From contig NC_065874.1 of assembly GCF_933775445.1 (NCBI RefSeq), positions 5,475,001-5,539,000 on the forward strand: a stretch of DNA of 64,000 nucleotides, given 5' to 3'. Shown piece by piece: positions 11,711-24,200 of this stretch. The DNA is from Argentina anserina (taxonomy: Eukaryota; Streptophyta; Magnoliopsida; Rosales; Rosaceae). The notes under the pieces are model-generated. The model made no database searches. It was given only the letters and a program-made list of their open reading frames with translations, and was not told the origin of the DNA. Position 1 is the stretch's first letter; the number at the start of each line of letters is the position of its first letter. A program made the translations under genes and the position numbers.

Positions 11711-14700
11711 TCAAACAGATCTACTTTCGGCACATAATTCCCTTTTTACCAGCTTCAAGATCTCAATTATCTGCAAACGCATGAGAAAAGGCTAGATCAA
11801 TACAGAGCTTTTGTCTGTACTAGTATACACACATTTGGGACTTTAACAAAGCGGACTAGTTTGTTATAGATTGGTCTAGATTGATCTACATTTAGTTAAA
11901 GTTAATCACCATTATTTAGTCTGCATGGGATCAATATATCATATATATGTAGTGAATAAAGGTGATTTTTAGTCTCAAAGTCTGTTATCAGGCACAAACA
12001 TTTACCTTATGTCATATGTTTTGATCTGTGCCTACTGAAGCAGCTGATGATATACTAATTACTTAACTAGTAGTTTTAAGAGTTTTTCTTTATCAAGCAA
12101 GTTTACGTGGTTTCCGTTGTTTTTTACCATTTTTCTATGGATATCAATTACATCCAATAGTATCCCCACTATCACTTACATATTCATCCTTGCACTAAAT
12201 CCCCTATACTTCTAAAGCATATAACACATGGAGCTTATATGATTCCAGGAAATGGAAGAAAGCGTCTTACTCCAGGATAATGCTTCAATATTGGTGAATA
12301 ATGATCAAGGGCAATGTATATTTTCTCAACAAGATTCAACAGAGTGTCCACTTCATCCCCCAAAAGATCAACCTGAAATCCAATGATATGTACATTACAT
12401 AAACACTTACAAAAATAATATAACATGGCATATATTTCATAGCATAAATAAGTGAATTACAGGACCTTCACATATAAGAGGCAAGCATGCAGATAATAGG
12501 TGGTTAGGTATACAGAATTCAGTCTTCTTAATCTACTTTCATCCATCAGACAGAATGATGCCAGCAAGGAGGAGATGTAAAGTTCTTCAATTGGTCAACA
12601 TGGATACTATCTATTTTCTAACACTGGACAGTGTATACATATATGTTGGTGTCCCCACATAATCACATATATCACTAAGAAGTTCCTAAATGCTTATGAC
12701 AAGTAAATAAAAATAGCCCAAGCATAGTACATGTTCAAAGATAACTTGTAACTCGTTCAAAATATAGCTCAAGACTGGTAAAGAAGGCTAAGTATGTGTT
12801 TATGTAAACTTTGTATAATATACCAATAAGTTACTCGATGGAACCTAAGAGAAGTATCCAAAAGTTGGCCAAGTGATAATAAAGGTTCAAACTCGACCGC
12901 ATTGAACTGAAATTAGGGCCTTACAATGAAAGGAAGGCACAGAGTGGCGAATGAGGAAAGGTAGCATCCAATTATATATCATACAATGCATCTCAATTAT
13001 ATGCAATCAATTCAGTTCCAAGAATTACATAGTATGGAATACGTGACAACTGACAAGAGATACAGTTAATATTTATACGTGCATGTTTTCTGTCTACTTT
13101 ACATACCTCAGATTCTGCTTTCTCGAGGTCAGAACATTTTTTTTCAAATCTCTGCTTATACAGAAATCCTCGTCTTACTATTACATCAGCTTTTTGTTCA
13201 AGCAACTGTGATTGAGAAGTCAAACTTCTCAACCTGAAAAGATGTCCATGCAAAAAAAAAAACAAAATTAGAACTTAAAAGATAAGCTCTAAAAGACAAG
13301 CAGAATTTCTCCAAGTCAAATTCAAATTGAGAGAAGACACAGTAGGAGAAAGAGCCTAAACTGCGGGTACACTCAATTTAAAACTTCTCCAATGAACAGA
13401 TTGAAATATCATACCTTATTATACTAAAGCCTATCAAAAGAGGCTATCCATAATTAATCTACCCGAGCAAATGAAAAAGTTGTCTTAACTTTTTGGATTG
13501 CATCCATAAAACATTATCTGATTGAACAAATTGGCCTGCTACATGACAGTTCAATCCACTTACCAAACTCTTTCCAGGTACACAAAAAATATCAAAGCAT
13601 AATTTGAGATACATGTATGGACATGTGGCTTCGGGTGTACAGAAATTTCAAAAAACATGAAAGAAAACAACGATAAGGCTTTTAAAAAAAACAATTTACA
13701 GCACAAAAGACACAGACAAGAAAGCATTGAAAGATGGCAAAAAAAGCTGTGCAACATACCTCGAACATTTCCCTGATATATCTTGTGTCACTCTACATTC
13801 AAAATCAGTAAACGATTTCAATAAGTCACTGACATGGACAGCTAATGATTCAAATTGCTTCATGAATTCCTTCTCTTTTGCTTCGAACAAAGATACAGCA
13901 ATCTGCTTTTCTTGGTTGACATCAAGAAGGATCCTTCTATCTTCCTCAACTTGCCTCAACTCTTTCACTGCTACTTCGAGCTTTTGTTCTAACTTGGATA
14001 TGTCTGTCTTCTGTCTATCATTTTGCCCCAACGCCTCAACCAAATCACGCTTTGCAGCTTTTGAAACTTCAACGCTTTCTGAAATCAATTTCTGATGTTG
14101 ACATGTCTCAACCCTTAAATTTTCAACCTCTTGAGCAGCTAATTCATACCGTTCCCTTTCATATGCCAATGCAGCCGCTGTATCTCGTGCCAACTGCTCC
14201 TTTTCTTCTACCATACAAAGTACTTCTTGCTGTAATCTCTCCTTGTTTGCAACCTCTGCTATTAATTGTTTTTCCTTATCTTGTTTTTCAATCTCGTGCA
14301 AAACCCTAAGTTTATATTCGTTGATATACTTGAAGTTCAGATCATTGAGTTTCTCCTCAGCCTCCTTCAAAGCATCTCTGAATATAACGTCACACAATTC
14401 TTGCATGATGATGGACTCCATATTCAAATCTTCCAATTCACATGTGGTAGAAGGTTTAGCATCATGAATAGCTTCTTCTAAAATGCTTTTGTAAATTTCA
14501 TGCACGATACTATTCTCCACCCATGACTCTTCAGCAGCACATTTGATCTCATCAACTACTTCCTTGACAATACTGGCAAATAAGTCTTCACCAATCAAAG
14601 CTTCAATGTGCGCATCTTCCATACCTGCTTTAAGATTTTCAACAGTTTTAAACAAATTTGCTTCAGCCACAGTGTGTTTTGACAGGTTCTCTGCAGCTTC

Positions 14701-16263
14701 AGAAAGCTGTAGTGAAAGGCACTTAATTTCCCTCTTCTTATCCTCGAGCAAATGTCTGAGTTGGTGGTTTTCTGAGAAGAGGGAATCCACTTTATCTTTC
14801 AAGCTGCTGATACTTTCTTCACAGCCGCCAAATGTTTGAGGAAACAATGAAGTGACTTCCTCCTTCTCTGCAAGAATTTCATCCACTTTAGAAAGCACCT
14901 CAGAGATTCTATTTCTCAACATATCAAACTCCTTATTCTTCTTCACTGTTAGAGAGGGTCCCCTTTCTTTCAACAATTCTCTCATGTGGCTGAAATGCTG
15001 CTCGGTCATATTTTGTATTTTTAACTCATGATTTCTCTTCAATTTAGTGATCTCATTCGTACAATGACTTATCAACTCTTCTTTACTCATATGCTTAAGC
15101 AAACCAGGATCCAGATGTTCTTCCATATTTATTTCCAATTCTTCATGTATACCATTTTCTTCCCAATGAGATGAAAATGATGATGCTGCTGTTGTTATTG
15201 TTGATGGTAATGATGTTGATGATATAAGATTGTTCAATATCCTGCGATGTGTACTGGCGCCCTTTAGACCATTGCTACTTTCTTCTTTACCTTCCAAGGA
15301 TCCATGAGAAGATTGCTGCCCATTGTCAGAAACAGATAGTGATCTAGCAATAGCATCTAGCTCGTCACGTATACCTGATATCCTTTTCATCCTTCCATCA
15401 CAGTCCACATTTTTTGCACCATAAGTCCACATCTTTCCCTCAACGCTCCAAATACAATTCCTAATCACAAGCGCTTCAATGTCTGCTTCAATTTTTGTTC
15501 TTAAGTCCTGCTCCAGCTGCCACTCATATACTGATGACTTTGACAAGCAGACCATTTCTTCCACCTGTTGATAGACACTTTCTACAGTAGTCTTTAGACT
15601 ATCCAAGGTTCTATCCACATCCCACCTGTCAGCTACCTTATCCTGCAGCACGTCACCCAAACCAAAACTGGAACTAATCCTCTTAATTAAATTACGCCCT
15701 CTTATGCTATCAATTTCTTTTTTGAGCTTCTTGAATTCTTCATTAGTAGTCCCTCTTAAGTGGACCAAAGTTTCTGCTATTATATCATGCCCAGAAACAG
15801 CTTCAAGGGAACAAGGCTGCAGTGTTCTATCTCCACTACCAATATAATTAAGTCTACGTTGGGTACCTGTTGACTCTTGCAGCATTACTGAAGATCCCAA
15901 AAATTGGTTCTCATCAACACCCACATGATAAATATGTAGCATTTGCTTCAATTGAATCACCTCTTGGTCTTTCTGAGCAATCTCCTCAGCTGCCTCTTCT
16001 TTCACTGCTTTCACCATACCCTTGACGACCGAGTCACTCACCATCCTCGATATGGTTAACCGGTCATTAACATCTTGCATATAAGAATCCAAATCCTCAA
16101 GAATGTCAACATCCAGAGTATCACTTTCTTCCACACCATTGCTAAGCTGTACCGACCCACCATTGCCACAGTCAACACCATTAGGCACGACCTCCAAACT
16201 CTCCATTGCCATCCCACCATTGCACAATCTAACACCATTCTCCATGGCTTCCAAACTCTCCAT
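11711..16263 (-). CDS. WAP: WPP domain-associated protein (long coiled-coil protein)
   Basis: Predicted nuclear-envelope/cytosolic coiled-coil protein that associates with WPP-domain proteins. The minus-strand exons in coding order are 16263-13760, 13233-13107, 12372-12271 and 11770-11711. They total 2793 nt, giving 930 residues. The first exon carries most of the protein. Residues about 48-110 ([20 protein letters not shown] onward) are the conserved N-terminal block. Heptad-rich helices follow from about 370 to the end (for example [20 protein letters not shown]). The small last exons encode [34 protein letters not shown] and the C-terminal [13 protein letters not shown], as in the family. 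Residues 1-19 and 20-38 are a tandem duplication (MESLE...NGG). An unspliced reading would end soon after KCSRYVAQL, so the 3' exons rest on splice sites and family similarity. Confidence 0.88.
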
Positions 16264-17407
16264 AGCCTCTAATCTTCTTCACATATATCGAACAAACATC
16301 ACCAATACCCAAATTGCAAAAAAACAATCAAAACTGCAAACATTCAGAAAAAATAAAAATAACAATATCATAAGCATAACCACAGAAATTCATAAATCAC
16401 ATTAAACAACATAGCCACAATAAGTCTAACCCTTTCAACTCAAAAATGTGAACTCAATAACTCCTAATTCATACACAATACTAAAAAAAAAATTATCCTA
16501 TTAAATTTCCTCACCAATTAAACACAGCACCAACATTAATTGAAGCTTTAAACACCAAATTAAGCTATAAATTACATCTCTTTACTACTTTCTCTAACAG
16601 CCCAACTTGAGCTTCCACTAACCCAATTCCAATTTCCATGCAACATTAAAAAAAGCAAACTTTAATTCTAAACAGCCCAAAATGCCAAAACCCAGAAAGC
16701 CACTTACTTGCAGCAGTGAAGGAGCTGAATCAACTGATGCAGCTACCCTCGGACAAAATCAACGGTCAGGGCTTGTTTTCAATCACAAAACGACCGTTGG
16801 ATTTGGGAAAAGGTGGTTCCTTTGCAGAGGAAGGTGTTGTGATTTTTCTGGGGATGTCTGGTAAATTAGGGTTTATGGAGGAAGAACTGAAGAAATTTCG
16901 GAGCTATTGGGATTTTGTGAGCGGGAGAGGGAGGATTGAAAGCACTTGGCCCCCAAATGTTGTTAGAAATTACGGAAAATGCCACTGCTCTGACCCAGCC
17001 TTGAAATTGCTGCGTTGATTTTGGCAAGTCTTGTCCCGTGACGTCAGCGTATAAAATATTTGTTTGTATTAGTATTCACCTCTTTATCTCTATTATTATC
17101 CGAAACAAAAAATGGTACATTTGTCATTCTCTATGTACCCATTCCAAACTGACTTATACATAGAACGTCATAGGAGGCTGTGGACGTTATACTTGCAAGT
17201 GCTCCCAAACCATTGGTATGTACATGGTTTGATTGCAATGTTGCAAACTCTTTTTAATTTGAGATTTCAATGTTTTGAATTAGCGTAAAGCGATTCTCTT
17301 TGAGGGGTGGAAAATGGAAAAATGAAGAAAAGACTTTTGAGTTTTGTGAATTGAACACTAAAATGAGTAAGAATTACTATCAGATTAAAATGAGGTGTTG
17401 TTGGATT
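16264..17407 (-). promoter_or_regulatory. leader and promoter of the WAP-like gene
   Basis: Non-coding on both strands. A polypyrimidine tract ending in AG on the minus strand about 6 bp before the ATG suggests a leader intron. A plus-strand open frame near 16716-17018 has no homology I recognise and overlaps the expected leader. Confidence 0.4.
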
Positions 17408-17570
17408 AATCACTTATGAAAAGCAAGGTATGTATTACACATAAAGGAGATTAAAAAAAACCTTAGGAGCGTCGTTCTCCTTTGGCCGCTCGAAACCTAA
17501 CTTGTCTAGATAGCATTCAGGTGGCAATTAGCCTTGATATCCTTGATCTCTCCCTTTGTTTCCCCTCTCC

Positions 17571-18340
17571 ATGGAAAACCTAGACACTATCACCCACAAC
17601 TTTTCCCAACAACTCACTATTGCGAGCCAGGAAGTATTCGACATCTCCAAGTTCATGATGATGATGATGACGAAGCGGTAGGTTTTGGTCGTTCCTCTTG
17701 GTACGGTCGTTGGCTCTAAAGAATGCCTCTTCTTTGGATCTTCGTTCGCACTTCAAGAGACTCAAGACGCTTGAATGTTCCTTCCAAGTTCAAGCTCAAC
17801 CACCGGATCGCCTTATATTTGCATTTAATCACGGAAAAGATGCCAAGAGAGTGAAGAAGGGAGGGCCTTGGTACTATGGCAGGGCACCAGTCGTCTTCTA
17901 AGATTATGGTGGGGTCGCTAACATCCATTCCACTCCAATGGATATCCTATACTTTTGGGTTTTTCTAAAAAATATTCCTCCCTTATTTGAGAAACCAAAT
18001 CGGATAAAAAAATGGCCATGGTTGTTGGCAATTTTCTCGATTGGGATGACAAAGAATGGAAGACATCGCGGAAGACAAAGGTTAGGGTTTCTCATAGTTT
18101 AGCTTGTCCTTTTGTTATGAAGAAGCTGATCAAGTTCTCAGATCAAGTTGAGAAAGAAGTGTCATTCTATTATGATAAATTGCTTGGGCATTGTCACAAA
18201 CCTAATATGGCATGAGGAGGGACAGTGCTTCAAATTACCTTTTGCTACAATGTCGTCCACTCATCTCAAGGCCGACTTGCCAAACCTCAATACCTTGGCG
18301 ATAGTGCCAAGTTTGGCTATTAAACAAGGGTGCATTCTGG
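17571..18340 (+). pseudogene. DUF4283-type retroelement ORF1, N-terminal part, decayed
   Basis: Starts at ATG 17571 (MENLDTITHNFSQQL) and soon shifts frame at the ATG/GAT repeat near 17655-17675. The frame from 17698 holds a DUF4283-like block (FQVQAQPPDRLIFAFNHGKD then KGGPWYYGR) and ends at a stop near 17901. Similarity continues in other frames (PMDILYFWVFLKNIPP; SFYYDKLLGHCHK). The block resembles the nucleic-acid-binding region of plant LINE ORF1 proteins. With several frameshifts and stops it is not expected to make a full protein. Confidence 0.72.
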
Positions 18341-18349
18341 AATGAGCCC

Positions 18350-19400
18350 GACCTCCAAGAGCCTAACCCTTTTTGACAAACGGCGTCAGTTTATTCGTCA
18401 CGGTTAAATTCTACGTAAAAGTTCTCTTGTGAGTTTCACTGTCTTTGACCAAAGCACGTGTTATGTTGCACGTGAACATGAGTTGGGATCAAAAACCCAT
18501 TCATCTTTATCCGAATCAAAAACTTGATGAAAACCCAGGTGTTCTCCATCTCCCTCTCCCTCTCCTCTCCTTCACCCATCCTCCACCTCAATCTCCCCCA
18601 TATCCAACGACCCCTCTGCATCTTTGACACCATCCAATCACTTCCCTGATGCTCCCACTATGTTAATTATCCTATAAACCTAAAACTTGAAACCGTGCAT
18701 CCCACCATCGTAAGTCTCTTGGGTGCTTTCGGGTTGATACTTACAATCAAATTATCTTCAAAACTGCAATAGATCCAACAAGTAAGAATTACAGAAGGCC
18801 ATGAAACCCCATTTTGTATATTGAACAAGCTTTCCGGAGTTAAACCCAAAAGAAGAAGAAGAAACGGCGGTGCTAAACCCAGAAATTAAAAGCTTAGAGC
18901 TAGTTAGACACCAATCCGAGAAGTTGATGATAGAATCGGATTGGGCTCACCAAAACGTGGTCTAGAAAATCGTCGGAACCTTGGGAAGTCGGCATATACT
19001 ACGATCCCCAACGAGACTGTGAATTGAATGGAAACAGTGATCGATAAGTATGGGCTTGTACGGGAGAGGGAGTAGAGAACAAATATGTTGATGCATGTAC
19101 CAGACCTCACCGGATGGCGGCGGCGCGAGGTTGAGAAGGAGGCGGGGGTGGTGACCGAGACCAGACGATAGAGAGAGAGATCTCTGTTGAAACGAGAGAG
19201 GATGAAATTTTAAAGAAAAGAGAGATTGGTCTCGGGTCTTGGGCTCAAGCCTTGGTAAAAAAAAAAAGGCTTTTGGGCTATTTAAAAGTCAGACTTACCC
19301 AAACTTACCCACCCCCACGTGCCTAACCTGTGTAGAAAAAAAATTCAGAAACGTCTGAGCGTTTAGCGGACGTCTGCGAGACAGACCAATCCCGCGTTGC
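18350..19400. other. unresolved roughly 1 kb insert inside the LINE-type element
   Basis: Separates the two halves of ORF1. It contains a C/T-rich stretch (18545-18610) and a GC-rich segment near 19110-19160. Read on the minus strand the latter resembles a plant 5' leader with a splice donor (CCGCCGCCATCCG followed by GTGAGG). The motif gcctaacc occurs near both ends (about 18361 and 19321). No terminal inverted repeat is convincing. A captured gene fragment inside a DNA transposon is possible but unproven. Confidence 0.3.
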
Positions 19401-19418
19401 CACGTCATCAAAAAGCCT

Positions 19419-19800
19419 TTTGGGCTCTCGGAGGTAGGGCGCATAGCAGACTGTTAATGAGGTTGTCAATTCATATGCGGGATGATGAGCCAATGCAGTC
19501 CAAGCGTATGCGGGATGCCATTCCATCACCAAAGAAGTTGTTGCGCTCCATTAAAGGTTTCATGGCAAATACTCAAATAGATGCGCCTCCAAGAAACTAA
19601 AAATGACGAAATTTCCAACAAAGCTTACTCCTAAATCGTTTGGACTTGTTGAGAACCTGGATGGTGTGTTTGTGCAAACTTCTTCTCTTCCAGCTACAGT
19701 TCCTCATCCATCAAAGAAGCGAGGACCAAGCAGCCCACCATGACAAAAGAACAAGACTCCTCCTCAGCCCAAGATGAACTATGGTGATTAGGTTCTTCCA
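19419..19800 (+). pseudogene. DUF4283-type ORF1, basic C-terminal part, decayed
   Basis: Open frames read DDEPMQSKRMRDAIPSPKKL and, after a stop at 19600, FGLVENLDGVF and PSKKRGPSSPP. They are basic and Pro-rich like the C terminus of LINE ORF1 proteins. They lie on the same strand as the N-terminal half and upstream of the 3' UTR and poly(A), so they are read as the continuation of that ORF. Stops occur near 19600 and 19743. Confidence 0.5.
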
Positions 19801-20157
19801 TACATGTATGTCGGTGCACCTCCTACTCCTAGCTCCAAGGGCAAGGAACAAATATGAGACTAGGGGCTCTGTTAGTTGCTTTATTTTTATTTTTTTTCAG
19901 TTTGTTATGTTTTGCTTTGAACTCTAGTTTTTTCTTTTTGCTTTGCTTTGGTTTCTTATTGTTCTCATGTTGATCATGGAGTTGTCCTTGTGCAAGGTGT
20001 TTATTGCTCAGATAGGTGGACAAGATATGTATTTGTTGGTGTTGTGTCATGAATCCTTGACTACCCTAAAAAGGTAGTAGTGGGTGACATATAAAGGTCT
20101 TCCCTTAACTTTTGCGTATTCATCATATTCAAAAAAAAAATCACTTGTGAAAAGCAA

Positions 20158-20669
20158 ATTGTGAGGCAATTGGTGAATATTTAATCAAAAGTCAATACTT
20201 GGACCGAGATTTAATTTAAGAATCTCCGAAAGTACTTTGTCGAAGTATACAATGTAACTTGTTTAATAAGCAATCATATATGTGATCATCAATACTGCTA
20301 TGTCTTTATGTCTTTTTGCTTATAGCTTATTGCTTTATTTCATGTAATTGATGTCTAGCGTGTAACAAATTTGTAATATATGGTCCCATGTGAGATTAAT
20401 TTATAATTAGGAATGAACTTGGTAGGAGTAACATGCATGTCTGATAATAAAAATGAATTGATGCTATCATTTCGTATTGAGTAGTCATAGTGATCAGAGT
20501 AACTATACTACTATAGAGGCGTGACAGGAAATCAATCAGCCTTCTGTCTAGCCCTGCATATCATTACATGAGGGGACGCTTGTATAGAATGCGAGCATAT
20601 ACAAATAAGTACACATATTGTACCATATACACCTCCACACTATTGTCACACACAAAGAAGTGCAGTCGG
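20158..20669. other. spacer between the LINE-type element and TRIM copy 2
   Basis: AT-rich and non-coding. No NB-ARC motif (P-loop, kinase-2, GLPL, MHD) is visible, although the NLR remnant on the far side of the TRIM should have had one upstream. Only the last 24 bases or so before the TRIM look like coding sequence contiguous with the NLR. Confidence 0.45.
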
Positions 20670-20842
20670 TGTTAGACAGTGACAAGTGTGGACCAACTGT
20701 ACTGATATTGTCTCAACTTAACCACATCACAGGTGTTGGGTTTTAATCACAAAAGGTCTCGGTACAATTGGTTATTATTCACTCATTTATAAGTTTTATT
20801 TTCTTTGTCACTTCTTAGATGTGTGATCTCTCCTCTCCAACA
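20670..20842 (-). repeat. 3' LTR of TRIM copy 2
   Basis: 173 bp, slightly shorter than the other LTRs through small deletions near its outer end. It follows a CACGTGAGGGGACG-type tract on the minus strand. Confidence 0.86.
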
Positions 20843-21075
20843 CGTCCCCTCACGTGCAACCTAATTTTTAGGTCTGCACGTGACAAATTAACATCCCACA
20901 TACTGGGACGAAATAAACCAAGGTCCAGTAACCAACGACACTTGGTGACCATCCAATCGGAAACTCTCTGATGGCATGATAATGACATCCATCTTGGGCC
21001 TATGACAAAGTGACACCCAACTCGGACCCACGACAGATTGGAGGCGCGACTGGAGAGAGACCCGCTCTGATACCA

Positions 21076-21255
21076 TGTTAAATAGCGACAAGCGTGGCCC
21101 GTGGACCAACTGTACTGATATTGTCTCAACTTAGCCACCTCACAGGTGTTGAGTTTTAATCACAAAAGACCTCGGTACAATTGGTTATTATTAACCCACT
21201 TATAAGTTTTATTTTCTTTGTCACTTCTTAGATGTGAGATATCTTCTCTCCAACA
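21076..21255 (-). repeat. 5' LTR of TRIM copy 2
   Basis: 180 bp. On the minus strand it starts TGTTGGAGAG and ends ATTTAACA, next to the primer-binding site. Confidence 0.88.
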
Positions 21256-24200
21256 GTAGGATCTCTCTCGTACACAAACATATTCCCACAATTCCCGAGA
21301 TACCTATGGAATGCCCAGAACTAGAGATGTTATATGTTCATAGAACTACATACCATGGACAGTCGGTGCAAATCCCATCCGACTGTTTCAGAGAGATGCT
21401 CAGAGTGTTGAATTTAACCAACTTATACGTACCGTCATTGCCTTTATCTCTTCAATACTTGAAGGAGCTTCAAACTTTGTGTTTGGATGATTGCGAGTTG
21501 GGAGATATAACTTCCCTGGGGCACTTAAGTAGCTTGGAAGTTCTTAGCTTATCACGATCTGATGTTAGAGAATTGCCTAAAGAAATAGGGCAATTGACTC
21601 TTCTTCGGTTGTTGGATCTATCTGATTGCAGTAGCCTTGAAGTGATACCACCTACTGTTATATCCAGCTTGGTGAAACTGGAGGATTTGAATATGAGAGA
21701 TAGCTTTAAGGATTGGGAAGTTGAAGGTGAAGGGAGTAATGCAAGCCTTTCAGAGCTGAAGCATTTGTCTCAACAATCTTCATTAGAGATACATATTCAG
21801 GATGATGACGCTCTTCCAGCAAACTTGTTCTCCAACAAGTTAGAAAGATTCAACATATATATTGGGGATGTGTGGGATGAGTGGCATGATGAATGGGATG
21901 CAATAAGTTCTCCATGGGAGGACATACTTAATAAAACTATGACCCTGAACACATTGAAACTCAAGCTTACTAAAGATTTAGATGAAAGTCTAAAATGGCT
22001 AATAAAGAATTCCGAATACTTGTCCATAGATGAGACAGAAATTGTTGTTGTCCAGGAGTTGAATGCCGAAGATTTTGAGAATATTATACATCTCCAACTC
22101 CAAAATAATGTTGATTTTATGGCTATGGTTAACAAGAAGGTATGTTCCTATATTGTTATATTTCTTTTTCTGTGATACCAGTCATACCACTATTATTGAC
22201 CAAGTAGCTAAGCGAATAAAATGTTAATATGTTGATTGATCAAGTAATAAAATTTTAGTCGAACATTCAATGAATACGTCAATGACTGTATATTTTTTTA
22301 ATTTATAACTATATAAGAAAAGCATGTGTATATATTTATTATATGAATGTTATGGTAATATACTTGAATTGTATACTACATGCAGGTTGTGTTCCCCAAC
22401 CTACAAACCCTGTGGGTGCATGGATGTGATAAATTACAATTCTTGTTCTCATTTTCCATGGCTAAAAGTCTTGTACAACTCACACATCTAATGGTCTCCG
22501 AATGTAAGCTCTTGCAAGAGATTGTATCATCAACAAAAGAAGACGGTGTAGAAAATATAAGTGACATGTTTTTTAAACTTAGAGTATTGAAGCTTGCAGA
22601 ACTTCGAGACCCCGCTAGATTCACTACAGGAAATTATATAGAGTTTCCGTCATTGGAAGAATTGGAGGTAAAGAAATGTGATAATATGGGGGCATTCATT
22701 GGTGGTAAGGTTTCTATGAGAACTAAAGGCACTAGAAGCTGCAAAGAAATTGAACAGAAGATATTGGAAGAGGTAGAGAGAACATTGATGTTAAGAGCGA
22801 GACTACTGCAAAAGACTTCCTCTTTAACGAAAAGGTAATCTATAATATTGAGCTATGTGTTCATCTTTGTGTGTGTGGGTCATTGTCTATTTTTGGATAT
22901 GCACATGCACTTAATTGAAAAGAACGAATGATTTTGAACGAGTTTCTAAATTAGATATGTATGGTATATGTATGTAGGTAGGTTTTCCATGTTGGAAAGA
23001 TTGCGGATCAAAAGGATAAGGGAGTTGAAGGCGATATGGCACATCCAACTATCTCGAAACTCTTTCCGGAGGCTCAAAAAAGTTGATGTTGGCGCATGCC
23101 ATAATCTAAAGAGTTTGTTTTCGCGTAGTGTCATGGGAAGAATGAATGCACTGGAAACCTTGAGTATATGGAGTTGCGATTCAATTGAAGTGGTGTTTGA
23201 GGAAATTGTTGGTGCACAAGAGGAACAAGAAGTTGTAGTAACATCTCCTCTAGTTGTATTTCCAAAAGTAACATCGGTGCTTCACAGTGGCCATCACTCA
23301 AGCAATTGAATGTGGATCGATGTGATAAAGTGGGGATTTTTTGCCACAGAATCATCTCATTTTGGAAAGAAATACGAGATGGAAACTCAAATGACGTCTC
23401 AAAGGCCTTTATTTCTGACCAATGAGGTGCATACACTTTTACACTGCTAGTTTTCTTATAAGCATTAAACCATGTTTACAGTTTTCCTACGTCAAATGAA
23501 GCTTCACAACTGTTCAACTATCATTAATTTGGTTGAATTCTTTGAAATGTTACTTTTGGTCCGATCAAACTTAATTTCTCATGTATATTTGCTAATAATT
23601 GATGCAATTAATTGACATTCGGGATCAATGATTGAAGTTACAGTTAGCTAGCCCAAGCAATATTATTACAATTTATCCCACTCTTGTTAGCATCAATGTT
23701 TTGAATTTGCTTGATCTCAGGATTCGTTCCACAATTTGGAAGGCATACAATTGACTGGCATGGAAATTTGGAATGGACCACTCCCAGTGGAGCAGTTGGT
23801 GTTTGGCAAATTAAAAGTCATTAGCGTTGGACGGAATTGTGCACTTCTGGCCAAGCCTTTTCCTCCAGAGATTACAAAATCTTGACGAAATTCATGCGGC
23901 GGATGATGATTGTGAAACAATATTTAGCGGGAAAGAAATACATGATGATGCAGTTGTGAGTGCCTCCCTCTCCCGTGTAAGGATTTTGAAGCTCCTCCGT
24001 ATGTACGAACTGATGCATCTTGAGAATGGCAACTCCCAACCGCTACTTTTTCCAAATCTGGAAACCCTTGAGCTGTTTGTTTGGAGTCATCTGCAATATC
24101 CTTCCGGAATTTAACATCTTTGAAAGTGGACGCTTGTCATGGATTTGAATATGTTATAGAGTTTTCCGTGGCAAAAAGCTTACTGCAACTGAAGAAATTA

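Larger units (their letters stand above)
17408..20157 (+). mobile_element. LINE-type (non-LTR) element with DUF4283 ORF1 and poly(A), no RT visible
   Basis: Bounded by a 19-bp target duplication with one mismatch: AATCACTTATGAAAAGCAA at 17408-17426 and AATCACTTGTGAAAAGCAA at 20139-20157. The 3' end is a poly(A) run at 20131-20140. A leader starts at 17427, a decayed ORF1 begins at 17571, and a T-rich 3' UTR runs from about 19860. I find no reverse-transcriptase or endonuclease frame, so the copy is non-autonomous or was retrotransposed as an ORF1-only transcript. About 1 kb (roughly 18350-19400) between the two halves of ORF1 does not look like ORF1 and is probably a later insertion. Confidence 0.82.
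20670..21255 (-). mobile_element. TRIM, second copy, minus orientation, inside an NLR reading frame
   Basis: Same family as 7186-7778, inverted. The 5' LTR is 21076-21255 (180 bp) and the 3' LTR is 20670-20842 (173 bp). The primer-binding site at 21061-21075 reads TGGTATCAGAGCGGG on the minus strand, a better match to initiator-Met tRNA than copy 1. Flanks are GTCGG (20665-20669) and GTAGG (21256-21260), a 5-bp target duplication with one mismatch. Sequence resumes on the right with ATCTCTCTCGTACAC, coding ISLVH of an NLR LRR region, so the element interrupts the NLR remnant. Confidence 0.9.

Noticed and set aside
16716..17018. Plus-strand open frame of 100 codons upstream of the WAP-like gene
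   Set aside because: No recognisable domain, and it overlaps the expected leader/promoter of the minus-strand gene. Likely chance.
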